Below are positions 11,330-23,733 of a stretch of 64,000 nucleotides of DNA, one piece after another. The translations under genes were made by a program, and so were the position numbers. The first letter of the stretch is position 1; each line of letters starts with the position of its first letter. Location of the stretch: NCBI GenBank assembly GCA_022316685.1, contig JAKJHU010000364.1, positions 62,001-126,000 of the forward strand, given 5' to 3'. Source of the DNA: Progne subis subis. Lineage: Eukaryota; Chordata; Aves; Passeriformes; Hirundinidae. The notes under the pieces are model-generated. The model ran no database searches and was not told the DNA's origin. It saw only the letters and a program-made list of their open reading frames with translations.

Positions 11330-13970
11330 AAAGGAAAATTTTAGGAAAATAATGGATCAAGTATTTCCAGGAGTATGGGCCTCCAATATACCAGGAAGAG
11401 CAAAGAATGCACTACCAGTGCAAATCAGGCTTAAAGAGGGAGAACAGCCAGTAAGGGTTAAACAATACCCCCTAAAGAAAGAAGATATAGAAGGGGTTAG
11501 CCCAATTATTGAGAACTTTCTGCAGCTAGGACTACTGAGAGAGTGTCAATCTGATTTTAATATCCTATTCTGCCAGTAAAGAAACCTGATGAGTCATACA
11601 GATTAGTACAAGATTGAAGGGCTGTTAACAAGGTAACTGAAGACTTGTATCCAGTGGCTGCCAATCCCTACACCTTGTTAACCCGTTTAACACCTGAACA
11701 AGCTTGGTTTACTGTTCTAGATCTAAAGGATGTTTTCTTTTGCCTCCCTCTCCATGAAGCCAGCCAGAAAAAATTGCATTCGAGTAGGAAAGCCCTAAAA
11801 CTAGAGAAAAACTCAGCTCACATGGTGTCTCTACCGCAGGGGTATAAGAATTCCCCCACTATATTTGGGGAGCAGCTTTCCAAGGATCTAGAGTCCTTGG
11901 AAACTCCACCAGGAGGATAGTTACTCCAGTATGTGGATGATCTCTTAATAGCCACCTGGACCCAGGAGACATGCGTGGACTGGACGGTAAGTCTCCTGAA
12001 CTTTCTAGGCCTGCAGGGTATCGAGTATCCCAGAAGAAAGCCCAAATGGTGAGGCAAACAGTTATTTACCTGGGTTATGAAGTGAGTGCTGGACAAAAGA
12101 CTCTGGGGCAGGATCGCAAGGAAGCAATATACCAGACCCTGAAACCTCAGACAGTGAAAGAACTAAGAACCTTTTAGGCATGACAGGGTGGTGCAGACTG
12201 TGGATTTATAGGTATGGGTTGCTTGTTAAACCTCTGTATGACTTGATCATGGAAGGGAGCAGAGATCTTCAGTGGACAAAAGAAGCAACTCAAGCCTTCG
12301 ACCAACTCAAGAAAGCCCTTATGTCAGCTCCAGCCCTAGGACTTCCAGAGGTGAGTAATCCATTTTTCCTGTTTTCCCACAAGGAGCAAGGGATTGCCTT
12401 GGGAATATTAGCACAGAACTTAGGCCTGTACCAGAGGGCAGTGGCCTATCTTTCCAAACAACTGGACACAGCAGCTAAAGGATGGCCAAGGTGCCTCAGA
12501 GCAGTTGCAGCAGTAGCAATAAACATCCAAGAGGCACACAAGTTCAGCCTAGGCCAGAAGATGACTGTGCTAGTATCTCACACGATGTCTGCAGTCCTTG
12601 AGGCAAAAGGGGGACACTGGCTCTCCCCACAGAGATTTCTGAACAAGATGATGTTGAAATTGTGGTAACTAACATTGTGAACCCAGCTTCCTTCCTCAGC
12701 GGGAGTACGGGAGAACCAGTGATCCATGAGTGCCTGGAGAACATTGAAGCCACCTACTCCAGCCGCCAGGATCTGAAGGACACCCCGCTTGAGGATGCTG
12801 AGACCTGTTTGCTGATGGAAGCAGCTATGTCATCAGTGGAAGAAGACATGCTGGGTACGCAGTTACCACAAGCAAGGAGGTAATAGAGTCTGGACCATTA
12901 ACATCTACAGGGACTCAAGGTCTGCATTCGAGGTGGTTCATGCTCACGGAGCCATCTGGAAGGAAAGAGCACTGCTGAATTCACAAGGCAAGAGTATTAA
13001 ACACGCACAAGAGATACTGAGGCTATTAGATGCCATACAGCTACCTGAGAGAGTAGCCATAATGCACATAAAGGCACACCAAAAAGTGAGCTCTGAACTG
13101 GAAGAAGGGAATGTGCTGGCGGACAGAGAGGCAAAAGAAGCAGCAAAAGGTGAAGTACCTGATAAGGCTGTTGAGGCAGCACTGATTCCAGATGGAAAAG
13201 TTTCATTGAAGCCAAAAAGGCAAGTTATACCCAGGAGGGATGAGCTGTAACAGAAGAAGGGAAACTTGTAGTACCCTCCTATTTGTTGTGGTCATTAGTA
13301 CAGAAGGAACATGAGAAAACACACTGGGGAATAGATGCCCTGTATAACCATTTGAAAGAAAGAATCATGGCCAGGAAATTGCAGGGCACAGTGATCCAAG
13401 TAACTCGTCAGTGTAGTCTTTGCCTCTGAACTAACCCTAAAAATACCCCAAATCCTAAAGTGGGACAAATTGGGAAAGGTTGTGGACCTGGGCAACAACG
13501 GCAAATTGATTTTACAGGACTGCCCAGGAAGGGAGGGTATCGTTACCTATTGGTGTTAACTGATACCTTTTCAGGATGGCCAGAAGCCTTTCCTGCCAGG
13601 ACAGCTGAGGCCCGAGAGGTGACCAAAGCGCTGTTGCAAGAGATAATACCATGATTTGGAGTTCCAGCCACCATATCCTCAGACAGGGGACCACACTTTA
13701 TTTCAATATATGGTGGCCCTAAATAAACAACTTAGAGAAATTGAGAAATATGTGGCTGGAACTCAAAGCGGACAACTAGATGGGCCAGTACATAATTGTA
13801 CAACCTGGGGATTAGCTGTATGTTAAGGCTTTTGCAGAAAAGACCTTGGAACCACAGTGGGAAGGACCATTCCAGGTGCTCCTCACTGCCTTCATTGCAA
13901 TCAAGATCAAAGAACAGAAGGCCTGGATCCATCACTCCTGAGTGAAGAAAGCCCCAGAAGGAATTTAGAA
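11330..13970 (+). pseudogene. ERV-1 pol remnant (reverse transcriptase, RNase H, integrase)
   Basis: The order is canonical. RT begins near 11400 (VRVKQYPLKKEDIEG), has VAANPYTLLTRLTPEQAW at about 11660 and a YVDD catalytic box at about 11931. RNase H connection and domain sequence spans about 12180-13250 (LSKQLDTAAKGWPRCLRA; IKAHQKVSSELEEGNVLADR). Integrase starts with a zinc-binding H and CSLC region near 13320-13430, then core motifs IDFTGLP and LTDTFSGWPEAF at about 13505-13590. The core is cut short after SSDRGPHF near 13700, where a deletion joins to C-terminal sequence. Stops occur throughout, so no active enzyme could be made. Confidence 0.85.
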
Positions 13971-14023
13971 AGTCACACCAGGAGATAACAAACTAAAGCT
14001 GAAGTGCAATCAGAACAACAAAT

Positions 14024-15835
14024 GAATGGACTAATAGTTATTATGGACATAATGTAGAAAGTTGTAACTCTTGTAGTAATTACCTTAACCATAACAAGAG
14101 TTAATGCAATACCACGTAGGTATAATGTGACTGAGATACACTGGTATCAAGGCAGAGCTTATGATCCTTACTCTCATAAGGCTTTAAACAAGATAATAAA
14201 AGTCACAAATGCAAAGTTGTAGGAAAGAAGAGATGTTTGAGGGTGTAAGTATGTATTTGTACAGAATGGGTTCTATGAGGCTTACCATCCACCCATGAAA
14301 CTCCTCCAGATCCAGATCCTGAATGCTGTGATAAATGCTTGAGTAAATGTCTGGAGTTTAGACTCAAAATAGAGGGGTGTGCGATAAGGGGCTCTGACAT
14401 TGACTTTAACATCACTCAGTTATGTACTGAGTTCCATAAGAACCAGACCAAAATTACTCCACCAGTGCCAAGAAAGGCTGTGATCACCCAGATACCAACT
14501 ATTCCAGAAGAAGAGGAACAAATAACTCCTGTAGTTACTAAAATTAAGCCAAAAGCTATTAAGAAGACAGGAGTTCAGAAGCTGGTTCAGAAGAAGTCTT
14601 TAAAACAAATAAAAATAGGAGTACAAGTAAAGGCTTCTCACATTCGGCCTGAATGTGCCCCATTTCTCAGGAACTCCTTTATAGACTAGACAACTTGACT
14701 TCAAAAAGTATGCCTCCCAATTTTAAGAATAAGAGGGATCTGGCTAAGTTCCTAAGAACAGGACTGGAAGTGTTACCAGAATGAGAAAACACAGAGGAGC
14801 GAGATCATGAAGTAATAATTAATGCGCTAGGCACAGCTAGTGAAAACATCTCGCTGGCTCTAGAGTGTACTCAAGCACAACTGTAGATGCAATCAGTAGC
14901 TGCTGCAGTTATCAAGGGAATTAGAAAAGGAACATTCTCTGCTGAAATCTGCAAAATTGTCTGGGACAATGCCTCTAATATAGAAAGAGAACTTCAGTCT
15001 TAGTGGACTTTAGTCAATTTCACCTATAACCCTGTAACTAGTAAAGTAATATGTGTCAGGGAACTTAATTCACCCAGGATTCCCCTAGCATTAAACCATG
15101 AAGGGACTGTATTGTCTCCTAAACACAGAATATGGGCATGAGAAATTGGAGGAAAGTGGCAAACCATTAACCTAGGGCCCCGTTCTATAAAGAAACAATG
15201 AAGGTACATATGTGATAGAAAGTGATAAAGACACATGTTTAGACACAGACCAAAGCATTTGCCGCTTTGAAACACATTCAGGCAGACAACTTCACTTGTG
15301 TATATAGGACAAGGCTGTGTCTGCCTTAGGACAGCATGCCCCGCCATAAAGAGAGACAACCAAATTGGAGATGAGACTCAATTCAATTTGTGTTCACAAT
15401 TTTGTTAGAATTAAAGAATGTGGTTTTTCCTATTGGGCAACTGTAATACCACATCAATATATAAAGGCCAACCTAAATCTTAAAAGAAATTAGAGATAGA
15501 GAGAAAAAGAGATTAATTACGATACACCATGATACAGACACCATCAAAGGGGTTTTTAAAAAGCTTAAGGAACATTTGTCTCATCATTAGTGGGATGTGC
15601 TTTTTTAAGTGGTCACAGACAGCAACCAGTATACTGAATGCCTTAATCCACCCTATAGTTGTGGTGCTTATTTGAATCAACATAAGTTAAGTGTTATCTG
15701 TTGTAATACTTGTTTAGAATTGGAAGATGCTGCGATAGTGGCAGCTTTAACATCACTGTCAAAGGCGTACGGCTTGGTCTTGAGAGACACTAGCTGTACG
15801 GCTTAGATAGATGAAGGAGACTCTGTATACTGACT
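14024..15835 (+). pseudogene. ERV-1 env remnant
   Basis: A methionine at about 14024 followed by a hydrophobic stretch (VVTLVVITLTITRVNA) looks like an env signal peptide. Downstream pieces include CLSKCLEFRLKIEGC and NITQLC with N-glycosylation-type sequons (14330-14690). A 116-codon open frame at 14339-14686 is rich in lysine and isoleucine. The rest is broken by stops. The subfamily could not be assigned and a canonical transmembrane motif was not found. A purine-rich tract AAAGAAGTGGGGAA just before the 3' LTR (15854-15867) is the likely polypurine tract. Confidence 0.5.
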
Positions 15836-15868
15836 AAAGGAATTCACTCATTTCAAAGAAGTGGGGAA

Positions 15869-16545
15869 TGAGACATTAATTTTAAAGAATTACGGATTTT
15901 AAAGAAAGTTAAGTTAATAGTTGCTGAATTAGCTGAAGTAGATAGGTAAGCTTTGTTTGCAGTTAACAGAGGCCGGATCTTAGATAAACTATCCTGGATT
16001 TAGTAACTCACTGCTTGTCAGTTTTATGTTTATGTAGCTGTGCTTGTAAAAAAATCAAAATGTGGTAAATAGGACATAAGATAGCTGCAGATTTCCTGCT
16101 TAAAAGAACCGTTGAACACAGGAAACTATATGTTCTACCAAGGATTCATTTGTCACAAATGCATTGAAAAAGTAGAAAGGTCAGAACGAGAAAGACTCAT
16201 CTTACTTCCTCATTTTTAGTGACCCCTCTCCAGAACAGAGCCCCGACTCATTTTAGGAAACAAACTACGCATGCTTAATAGCCTTTTTGCCAATTAGCAT
16301 ATGAAGCGAGGAATAGGAGATGACAAGGGTATGAATATGTATTTGTATTTTAGGTATTCAACACTTTTGTAAATAAAAGGCTTTATAATTACCTGTAAAT
16401 TTTGCAGCGGGTATTAGGGAGATAACCCGAGTGCAGCCCAGCCGTAATAAACATACACTTTCTAACTTGAAACTGTTAGAGATTTTTTGTCCGTCACAGT
16501 TAGGTATCGATACTAGATCAATACCCATATTTCTTTAATGAGTCA
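15869..16545 (+). mobile_element. 3' LTR of ERV-1
   Basis: The partner of 6474-7151, 677 bases, ending ATGAGTCA. It carries the same AATAAA signals (near 16373 and 16447). Its last base is the exact boundary of the right arm of the inverted duplication: 16546 begins CTCCACTCAGCCGAAG, which pairs with the left arm, while the LTR does not. Confidence 0.86.
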
Positions 16546-16639
16546 CTCCACTCAGCCGAAGGGCGTTGGGGGGTTTCCCTTTTTGGAGACAATCAAAGCC
16601 ATTGCATTGCTGCTCCTAATTCGGGGTAGAAGAACGGAC

Positions 16640-17060
16640 GACTTTCCTCTGAGCCGGTGGCAGCGAACACGCAGGGCTGGGAAAGGCGAGCCGGGAGCTG
16701 CGGAGAACTTTGTGTTTTCAGATGAACGCCGCCTCGGGCCCGGGCCCGGGCCAGGGCTGTTGCTCATCTCCGCCTTTCCCCTCACACAGCCCGGGGGGCG
16801 CGGAGAGCGCGGGCCGAGGCTGGGCCGTGTGCACAGCCCGCCGCTGGCTGCGATTGGGCGATGGTGCCGTCACTCGTGGTTCTGGCGCGCTGATTGGGCA
16901 GAGCGGGGCCAAGCCCGGCCCCGGGGCCGCCCCATCCCCGGGCGCCCCTGGCGCAGCAGAGCCGCCATTGGCGGAGCGTCTGTGCGGGCCCGGGAGCGGC
17001 GGCAGCGGCCGGAGCCCGCTGAGGCAGCGGCAGAGCTCGGAGGCGGCCCCAGCGCAGGTG
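16640..17060 (+). promoter_or_regulatory. CpG-island promoter with possible first exon (right arm)
   Basis: A dense CpG block with three inverted CCAAT boxes (ATTGG at 16853, 16893 and 16967), no TATA box, and an exon-like stretch ending CAG at 17057 followed by the splice donor GTGGGA. This is the layout of a housekeeping-type promoter with a short non-coding first exon. The next clear plus-strand exon with an acceptor is the zinc-finger exon at 26449, with a minus-strand ERV-A in between. That the two belong to one gene is inference. Confidence 0.55.
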
Positions 17061-17301
17061 GGAGCCGCGCTGGGTTCTGCCGGGGCTCGGGGCTGGCTGC
17101 GGGCCGAGGGCGCGTCCGGGGGCTCTGGCGGGTTCCTTGTGCCGTGTCCGCCCCGTGTTGCCCGTGGCCTGAGGGCGCTGCGGGAGCGGCTGCCCGCGGT
17201 CTCCTTGCCGCTGGGGCCTCGGCAGGAGCCGGTGCCGGAGCAGCGCTGCCTCGTCCCGCTTCCTGTGGGGAGCACGGAGGTGGCTGCCCTGTCCCCGGGA
17301 G

Positions 17302-17847
17302 TGTGCGGGAAACGTTCCCATCGCCAGAGGTTTCTGTCCCCAAAGGAGACAGAGGAGTCCTGTAAAAGTGACTTTATTCCTGAACAAAGGGAGAGGCCAT
17401 GCGGCATTTGCCATGGGATCTCTCCAGTTGTTGTAGTACGCAGCCTCCTTTTTATCCAGATTTTGCATTCTGCATCCCCCTCTCTCTTTGCCCAGTGGCG
17501 AAGGTACTTGGAAAGTTGAGACTTCCCGATCCGCCTACTGCGTGTCCTCGTTAATATGCACTCCCCCCTTTTGTATTACATCCGATATTCATGGCTCTGT
17601 TCAGTCTTTGTTCTTCTTCTCGATATTCAGGAATTTAGTAGGATCTTGGCTGAGCAGCAGTCCGTGTCAATGAGTAACATTTTCTGAAACTGATGGTTTC
17701 TCCCTTTACTTCCTTATCTCAAAGTCCCTGACCCTCTCTCCAAGCAGATTCACTGTTTGACTCTGTTTTTCTTACTGGGTCCTGTTTGGATTTGGGATTA
17801 TTCTCAGTGGCCTCCTTCCCTGTCCTTTTGGAGCCGTTTGTGGCTCA
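17302..17847 (-). mobile_element. 3' LTR of ERV-A, right copy
   Basis: 546 bases, starting TGAGCCACAAACGG on the minus strand and ending CCCGCACA. AATAAA lies near 17377 (read on the minus strand). It matches the left-arm LTR at 3996-4541 almost base for base because both belong to the duplicated arms. Confidence 0.84.
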
Positions 17848-17929
17848 GGAGGCCTGGCTGCCACCTGCATCCCCTTGCTCCCGTGCTGAATGAGCTGCAC
17901 TCAGCAAGGTGTCTGTGCATGGTCAAAAG

Positions 17930-19485
17930 ATGAGAGTTGCAGTAGCACAGAGGAGGAGAAAGAGCATTCATTTAACCCATGGTGTGCTAGGGAACCACAA
18001 ACCCGTGTCCCCTTCCCATCCTTTCCACGTTTGGACTGGAACATGAGCTGCTATTTTATTTCCTTTGTTATCTGTTTCTCCTTTTCTTGGTTGTCATCTA
18101 CTTGCCACCAGGATCTCGAGTCATTTAATTTTCCACACTGTACTCCTGCTTCTGCTAATAGATAATCTGATCCCATCCCATGGTGAAATGTCTCGTTGTT
18201 CATTTGAGTGGATTGATCGGCCAGACTCAGGAGATGGATCTGTCTGGTTGGTTATTATTTCGAGGTCATCTTGTCATCTAATTATGGCATTGAAATGATA
18301 AATGGGTTCTCGGGCCCCTGATATGAATTCATTCGGGTTCCCTGGGGCTGCTCCATGGTGTTGCAGCATTTGTTCTGGTGGCCATTCATCTTATCCCCAT
18401 TTTTGGATGCTCCATCCAGCCAGGGCTGCATCAATTGATCTCTTTTCCCTAATTAAATCATCACATACTTGTATTCCCAACTGATTTCTCTGTACTTGTG
18501 GTAGCAAGAACACCCCAGTGCTCTCATGCTCCCTGTGTGACCTAGACAGTGACAGCACATGTTGGAGTGGGGAGAGGGATGATTCCCCCCCAGTTCTTTT
18601 AGTGAAGTTTTCACAGCATTCTCAGTTTGCTGTTTTCCTTTGCAGCTGCACCAGTTTCTGTTGCAGAGTCAGATATCCTGAGTGTGGGCTCTGCCTTTGG
18701 CTGTGCAAATTCCATCTGTGCAAGCAGGCAGAGCTTGGGCTGAGGGGCAGAGGGAATCAGCCCAATTCCTGCCCCAGGCAAGAAGACCCTGGTGCATTGT
18801 CCAGTGCACTTTTCCCCAGCAGTGTTAATTTGCATTTCTAAAGCTCTTCCTGGCTGCCTGGAGCTATGCTTCTCTTCCAAAGCAAGCCTTGAATGACTCA
18901 CAGGTGGTCTCCCCACAATCTGCTTTTTTTTTTTTCTTTTTGTTGTTCTTTAACAATATTTATTAAGTGTTTATTTCTTAAAGGGTCATCTTTATAGCTC
19001 TTCTAGTTTTGCAAAATACAACCTAAATGTGAACATCGAAGAACTCATATCAAAATTCTGCCATCACTAAGAGCCACGATTCTCGAGTGTTTCTCCCGAC
19101 ATTCAGGTGGTTTTAAAGTCCTTTGCCTTCTGCAAAGCCCTGAGCCAGATGCAAGAAAGCGATGGAATCTTCAGGTTCTAATTTCTCAAGGTTGCACGCT
19201 TTGTTTATTATTTCTTGTCTTACAATTCCTTCTGTGCCCAGCCAAGATCTGTGCAGCTGCTCTGGCATCTGATGACTCCCCCTGAGCTGGGAGGTCTTTG
19301 TCTCTTACATGAATTATTACGTGTTCTTTATTTACAGTTCCTTGCCAACACCTACTACCTACACTAAACGGGTCATCCCTACTCTGACCCAATCTCCTTA
19401 AATTACTTTGTGTCACTGTCACCACAGGAAGTGGTGTGAGTGAAGAAGAGAGAAGCAGCAAGAGACAATGCCCCAAATCCTCCAT
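17930..19485 (-). pseudogene. ERV-A env remnant, right copy
   Basis: The mirror of 2361-3925. The signal-like start is at 19485, and the EQILQHHG-type and WKGW-type transmembrane-subunit pieces lie towards 18000-18500. Substitutions and small indels relative to the left arm are concentrated near 18030-18110. It is broken by stops like its mate. Confidence 0.55.
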
Positions 19486-20739
19486 CTTGCTCCCATCTAC
19501 TTCTATACTAGAGAACCTAAAACTGTGATTTTTCACCCTGTGATAAGCTAAACTCCTATCTTTCACACTCTTGTGGCCTGTAATTCATCTCTCAGTGTTG
19601 GAAGCCTTTCCCATGGACTGAGATCAAAGCCAGTGTCTTCCTGGGCTCTGTGCCAGGGTCTCAGACCCCCCTGTCCAGGTCCCTGACCTTCCAGGGCGAA
19701 CAAAGGAATGCCCTGGACTCCAATGCACACACAGACATACACAGAAACACTCCAAAGCAATCAAGTTTCTTCTATTTCTTTTCCTAGGTGAAAAAATTGA
19801 TTCTCACATCCCTGGCCCTGACCTAACTGACAATATAAAAGCCGAATTTTTATGATAAAGAATTTCTAATGTTGTAATCTTCTCCCTTAAACTGCAGGAA
19901 AAACAAAAAAATCTCCCAAGCCATATTTTTTTAGTGTTAGAGAGTCAAGGCATTACTTGATTCTGGCCAGGTTGTGCAACAGAAATAATTTCATCCACAC
20001 ATAGTCCGGGTGTGAAGAGAAAATCCTTCCATGACATGTGAGTTTTACTAAATTTTTCCTAAACTTTAAACAGCCTGAACCCAGAGAAATCTATTTGTTT
20101 AATGTCCATTGCTTCCTAGTTGTGAAATTCTTAGTGTTTGGTTTCCTGTCGGAGTTGGATTTCTTTGCCTGTAATGTTAATTAGGTCTGCACTCCTGGAT
20201 TTCCTTTTCAGCCTTTTCCAGACCAGGTGTCTCCAACTATTCCAGAGGCAGGGTCTGGGGCAGATGTTCCTTGGTGTTTGCTGATGGGCTTTGATGTTTA
20301 GTTGATGGTCGTTATGTTTGTGGGTATCTTTTGTGCTCTTCCCAGTCTGTTGAGATGTGAAACTCATCTCTGTAGAGTGGTGTAAGATCCCTTAAAATAA
20401 AACCTTTAAAATTCCTTTTCCCAGGGCAAAGGCAAATCAAACCTGAGTAGAGAAATAAAATAAAAAATAATTTTAAAGTTGGAATATTTTCCAGCAGTTT
20501 AATGGCAGCCAGCCCAGTGTGTGAGTGTGCTTGAGCCCCAGAGTGGAATTGTCCCGTTGTGTTCCCCAGCAGCTGTGGCGAGTGCAGGCACAGAAAGCAC
20601 TGAAGCTCCAGCAGTGGCAGCAAGGATTGGCCCGCAGTGGCTGGAGATGCCAAAGGAGGGTGCCCAGGCAGACTATTGCAGCAGAGGATGTGTGGGCAGG
20701 CACAGGGGCTTCCCCTGCTGTGGAGCCCTGGCTGCTGCT

Positions 20740-22045
20740 GCCTTGCCTTCAGTGCAGGCTCAGTCGTGGCCTCCCATCCTCCTCCTGCAGCCGGGACGTC
20801 CAAATCTCCGGGGCTTCAGAGACCTTGAGCCCAGGGTGAGGGGTCCCCCCGTGTTGAGCTGTGCTGGGGCTGTTTCTGTGCTCAGGGACTCTTGGAATGG
20901 GCCACGCCACTTGGCCACCAGTGCTGCTTCTTCCCAGTCCTTTAGGCAGGACCCGATGTCCTGGTTGGATATTGTGAAGAGCAAAGTCCCAATGCAGGGT
21001 CTGTGCCAGCCGAGCTTCCTGTGGGAGAGATTTCAGCAGAGACAGGATTCTGGCCACAGACTGCTTTAAATACACATCCCGTATCTTCCCCCTGCACTGG
21101 GTAGAGAATTACCAGGGTAAAGAATTCCAAAGCCCAGTTACTGGGGAGATAATTGCCTATCTGCCCTGGATCTGGCTCTTATTCTTGCAAAAACCAATGG
21201 CAGAAGCCATACCCATGGCATCTTGGTTTCTCTCACCAGTTTCTGTCGCAGTGTCCGTCCTCGCGCTTGCAGTGCGGCCGCAGGCTAGCTCAGTTATGCA
21301 CTGCAGCAACGTGGATGGGTCGGGGCGGCACGTCGGGCGAGCCGCCTCCTCCCCGTGGGTTCTTAGCAGCGAGTGGACCGATGTAGAACGCAACCGCGGC
21401 AGCCGAAGAAAGGGAGACTCCTCCAGGCAGGGTAAACCAGCGTTTATTGCAGGGAGATAGAGCACGGAGCTCAGCACTCCCTGTTCCCCTGCCCAGAAGA
21501 GCCGCGAGGACAGGTGTGCAGGAGCTTATAAAGGGGGGTGGAAACAGGGGTGGCTACAACTGGTCAGCGAATCATAGAACTGGGGGTGTAAACCATGGAA
21601 CAGGGGACCAACCACAAAACAACGGGAGGGGATTTCCAGGGCCCCAGCCTATCACTCGACGCCCTCCCTGGAGCTTTCCAGAAGCCAGGGGAAGGGTCTG
21701 GGAGTGATAGACAGGGCGCCCAAGGGGAGAGAGAGGGGATTGACAACTTGGGTACAGGGGGAAGGGATGACTGACAGAAAACGAACTAGCTCCACATTGT
21801 GGTGAGCAAGTCTGAACCATAACATAAATATGGGATTACAAGGAACGAACCAATACATAAAACTCAATATAAATTACATTAAATAAATAAAACGCACACC
21901 ACCACAAGTTTCCAAAGGTTTTGCTTCATTTCCCCATTCATTCTTTCTACCTGACCTGAGGTCTGGGGGTGCCAGGGGTTGTGGAGGTCCCATTGTATTC
22001 CTAAAGCTGCCATAAGCCCCTGAAGGATCTTTCCTGTAAAATGAG
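20740..22045 (-). pseudogene. ERV-A integrase remnant, right copy, split by a solo LTR
   Basis: The mirror of 479-1105. Core sequence with the SSGQVERMN-type motif lies at 21908-22045 and continues at 21243 downwards, with the solo LTR 21244-21906 between the halves. The C-terminal domain part lies at about 20750-21080. Confidence 0.72.
21244..21906 (-). mobile_element. Solo LTR family D with 6-base target duplication
   Basis: 663 bases, plus-strand ends TGTCGCAG...CACCACA, flanked by perfect AGTTTC duplications at 21238-21243 and 21907-21912. On the minus strand a TATA-like TTTATAAG lies near 21530 and AATAAA near 21448, so it is oriented minus. The left arm holds the empty site (single GAAACT at about 612). 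A 6-base duplication is typical of beta/alpharetrovirus-like integrases. Confidence 0.94.
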
Positions 22046-22559
22046 TTCCCCTATCTGAGTCTATTGTTCCACAATCCCTTCTCTTGGAATTATTTATTTT
22101 AGAAATACCTTACTAAGTGATGCTGTGATTAGTGAAGAAGTCAGAATTGCTTTTGGCACCCTGTTAGGTGACATGGTGTTAGCAGAAGAGATTTGAGCCT
22201 TCCTGCTCAGGGCATTTCAGTGCCAGGCTCTCACAAGCACACACAGCTCTGCCGGTTGAGCTGACCTTGTGGGCGGTAACCTGAGCTTTGTCTAATTCCC
22301 TTTCCTAAATAACAGCCTGCCTTGTAACTCTTTTCCCTTCTCCTGGCCTCGAAGACCCATCCATAGTCAGATTTTCTCCCTCAGGCCAGGGAATGTCTCC
22401 TAAATCTCTCCTAGGCTGGGTCTGGAGCTCTGTCACTTGAATGCAGTCCTGGGTTTCTTGCCAGCCCCCTGTCCAGGCTGTTGAAACAGGAGGCTGGGTT
22501 AAAGCCTTCCCCTGTCCTCAATTCTGCATCCTCCTGTGCCACTGAACAAGTTTCATACT

Positions 22560-23106
22560 GTAATAACGGAGCACGGCTCTTTTGGTTATCAAAGCTTGAA
22601 CTTGATGCCAGACTTGAACAACAGGAGCTCCTTGTGCTGTCAGTGTTCAGGCCTCAGGTCCCCTTAGAGCTGTGGCTGCACAATTGTGCAGACAATGAGG
22701 GGGCCACTCTGGCCAGTGGGTTAAATATTGTAGCACCAGGATTCCTTTGGCATGGCCCTGTTTAACATTCACATACAATTCCAATTCCTTTTCTGAGTCT
22801 GGAAGAGCCATGGCTGGGGCATCAATCAGTTTGGGTTTTTCTAATTTTCTCAAGTTGAGTTCTCTTTCTCATGTCCATACCATAACATTGAGGCTGTCTG
22901 GGGTTAGAAAGTCATACAACGTTCTGTCTAGAACAGAGAATCCTCAATCCAGGTCCTGCAATTTCCTGTTAATCCTCAGAATTCTCTCAGCTCCTTTTAG
23001 TCCTGAGTGGTGTTAGTTCTGAGATTGCCCTGACCCTTTCTGGGTCAATACACGACAAACCTGTCAGAATGTGTCAAGTATTTAACCTTTTTCTCTACCA
23101 TTTGTG

Positions 23107-23158
<52 letters not shown>

Positions 23159-23700
23159 TGAAAGGTGCTTTTTAGTCTGAAAATTGAGCCATTTCACAGA
23201 GGCTTCTTCTACCACTTCTTCTTGTCCTCCTTACTGGAGCATGTCATTCACATCCTGTGTTAACCCAATCCCTGGGGGTGAGGTAAATTTTCCCTTCTAA
23301 CCCTTGTTCCCAGTCAAAGGCCAACTCCTGTTCAGCATCCTGTGTAAGTGGGCATCTCCAGAAAGCATCTTTTCCATCAAGTGCTGAATGGTAGCAGTGT
23401 GAGGACAGAACCTGGTTGCAGATGGTGTAAGGATCTGAGACTGTGGGGTGCCTCGGTTTAATAATCTCATTTCTTCTTCTTAGGTCCTGCAGCATTCTAT
23501 AGATTCCATCTGGTTTCTTGATTGGCAGCACTGGAGCATTCCAGGGAGAGATGCCAGGCTCCAAAAGCCCTGCCTTTAAGAGAGGCTCAATGACAGGCTG
23601 TGAGCCCTTCCTTCCCTCCCTTGGAATAGGATATTGCTTTTAGACACCGCTTGTCCTGGTTGCTTGAGAATAATTTGGAGAGGCTGGGTGTCTGATTTTC
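22560..23700 (-). pseudogene. ERV-A reverse transcriptase and RNase H-connection remnant, right copy
   Basis: On the minus strand, 23564-23470 reads EPGISPWNAPVLPIKKPDG then YRMLQDLRRRNEI, the gammaretroviral RT fingers motif; further on are YTICNQVLSS and DGKDAFWRCPL. Sequence from about 22850 to 22560 resembles the RNase H connection (LIDAPAMALPDSEKELELYV). The catalytic YVDD box was not found intact. The same region occurs on the plus strand at 49475-50460. Confidence 0.75.
23108..23153. repeat. T46 homopolymer
   Basis: 46 consecutive T bases. The homologous sequence in the third ERV-A copy near 49885 has only a short A run on the opposite strand, so this is an expansion specific to this copy, or a sequencing or assembly error. 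Confidence 0.95.
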
Positions 23701-23733
23701 CCTATTTCCCTGGGGCTGGCCACACTTCTGGGT

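Larger units (their letters stand above)
6474..16545 (+). mobile_element. ERV-1 provirus (two LTRs, degenerate, with nested insertions)
   Basis: This is a 10 kb plus-strand provirus with LTRs at 6474-7151 and 15869-16545. Recognisable parts are a protease motif, reverse transcriptase, RNase H, integrase and env fragments, all frame-broken. A solo LTR interrupts the leader. Its pol reads as gammaretrovirus-like. No target-site duplication is evident: the left flank ends GGATG and the right flank begins CTCCA. The right end abuts the right arm of the inverted duplication, so at least one flank has been replaced by rearrangement. Confidence 0.85.
16546..22527. repeat. Right arm of the inverted duplication
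   Basis: Reverse complement of 1-5301 with one large difference, the 663-base solo LTR at 21244-21906. The pairing continues to at least 22527, where the left copy leaves the window. Going right it contains the CpG island, ERV-A 3' LTR, env remnant and integrase remnant, all in the opposite orientation to the left arm. Confidence 0.93.
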
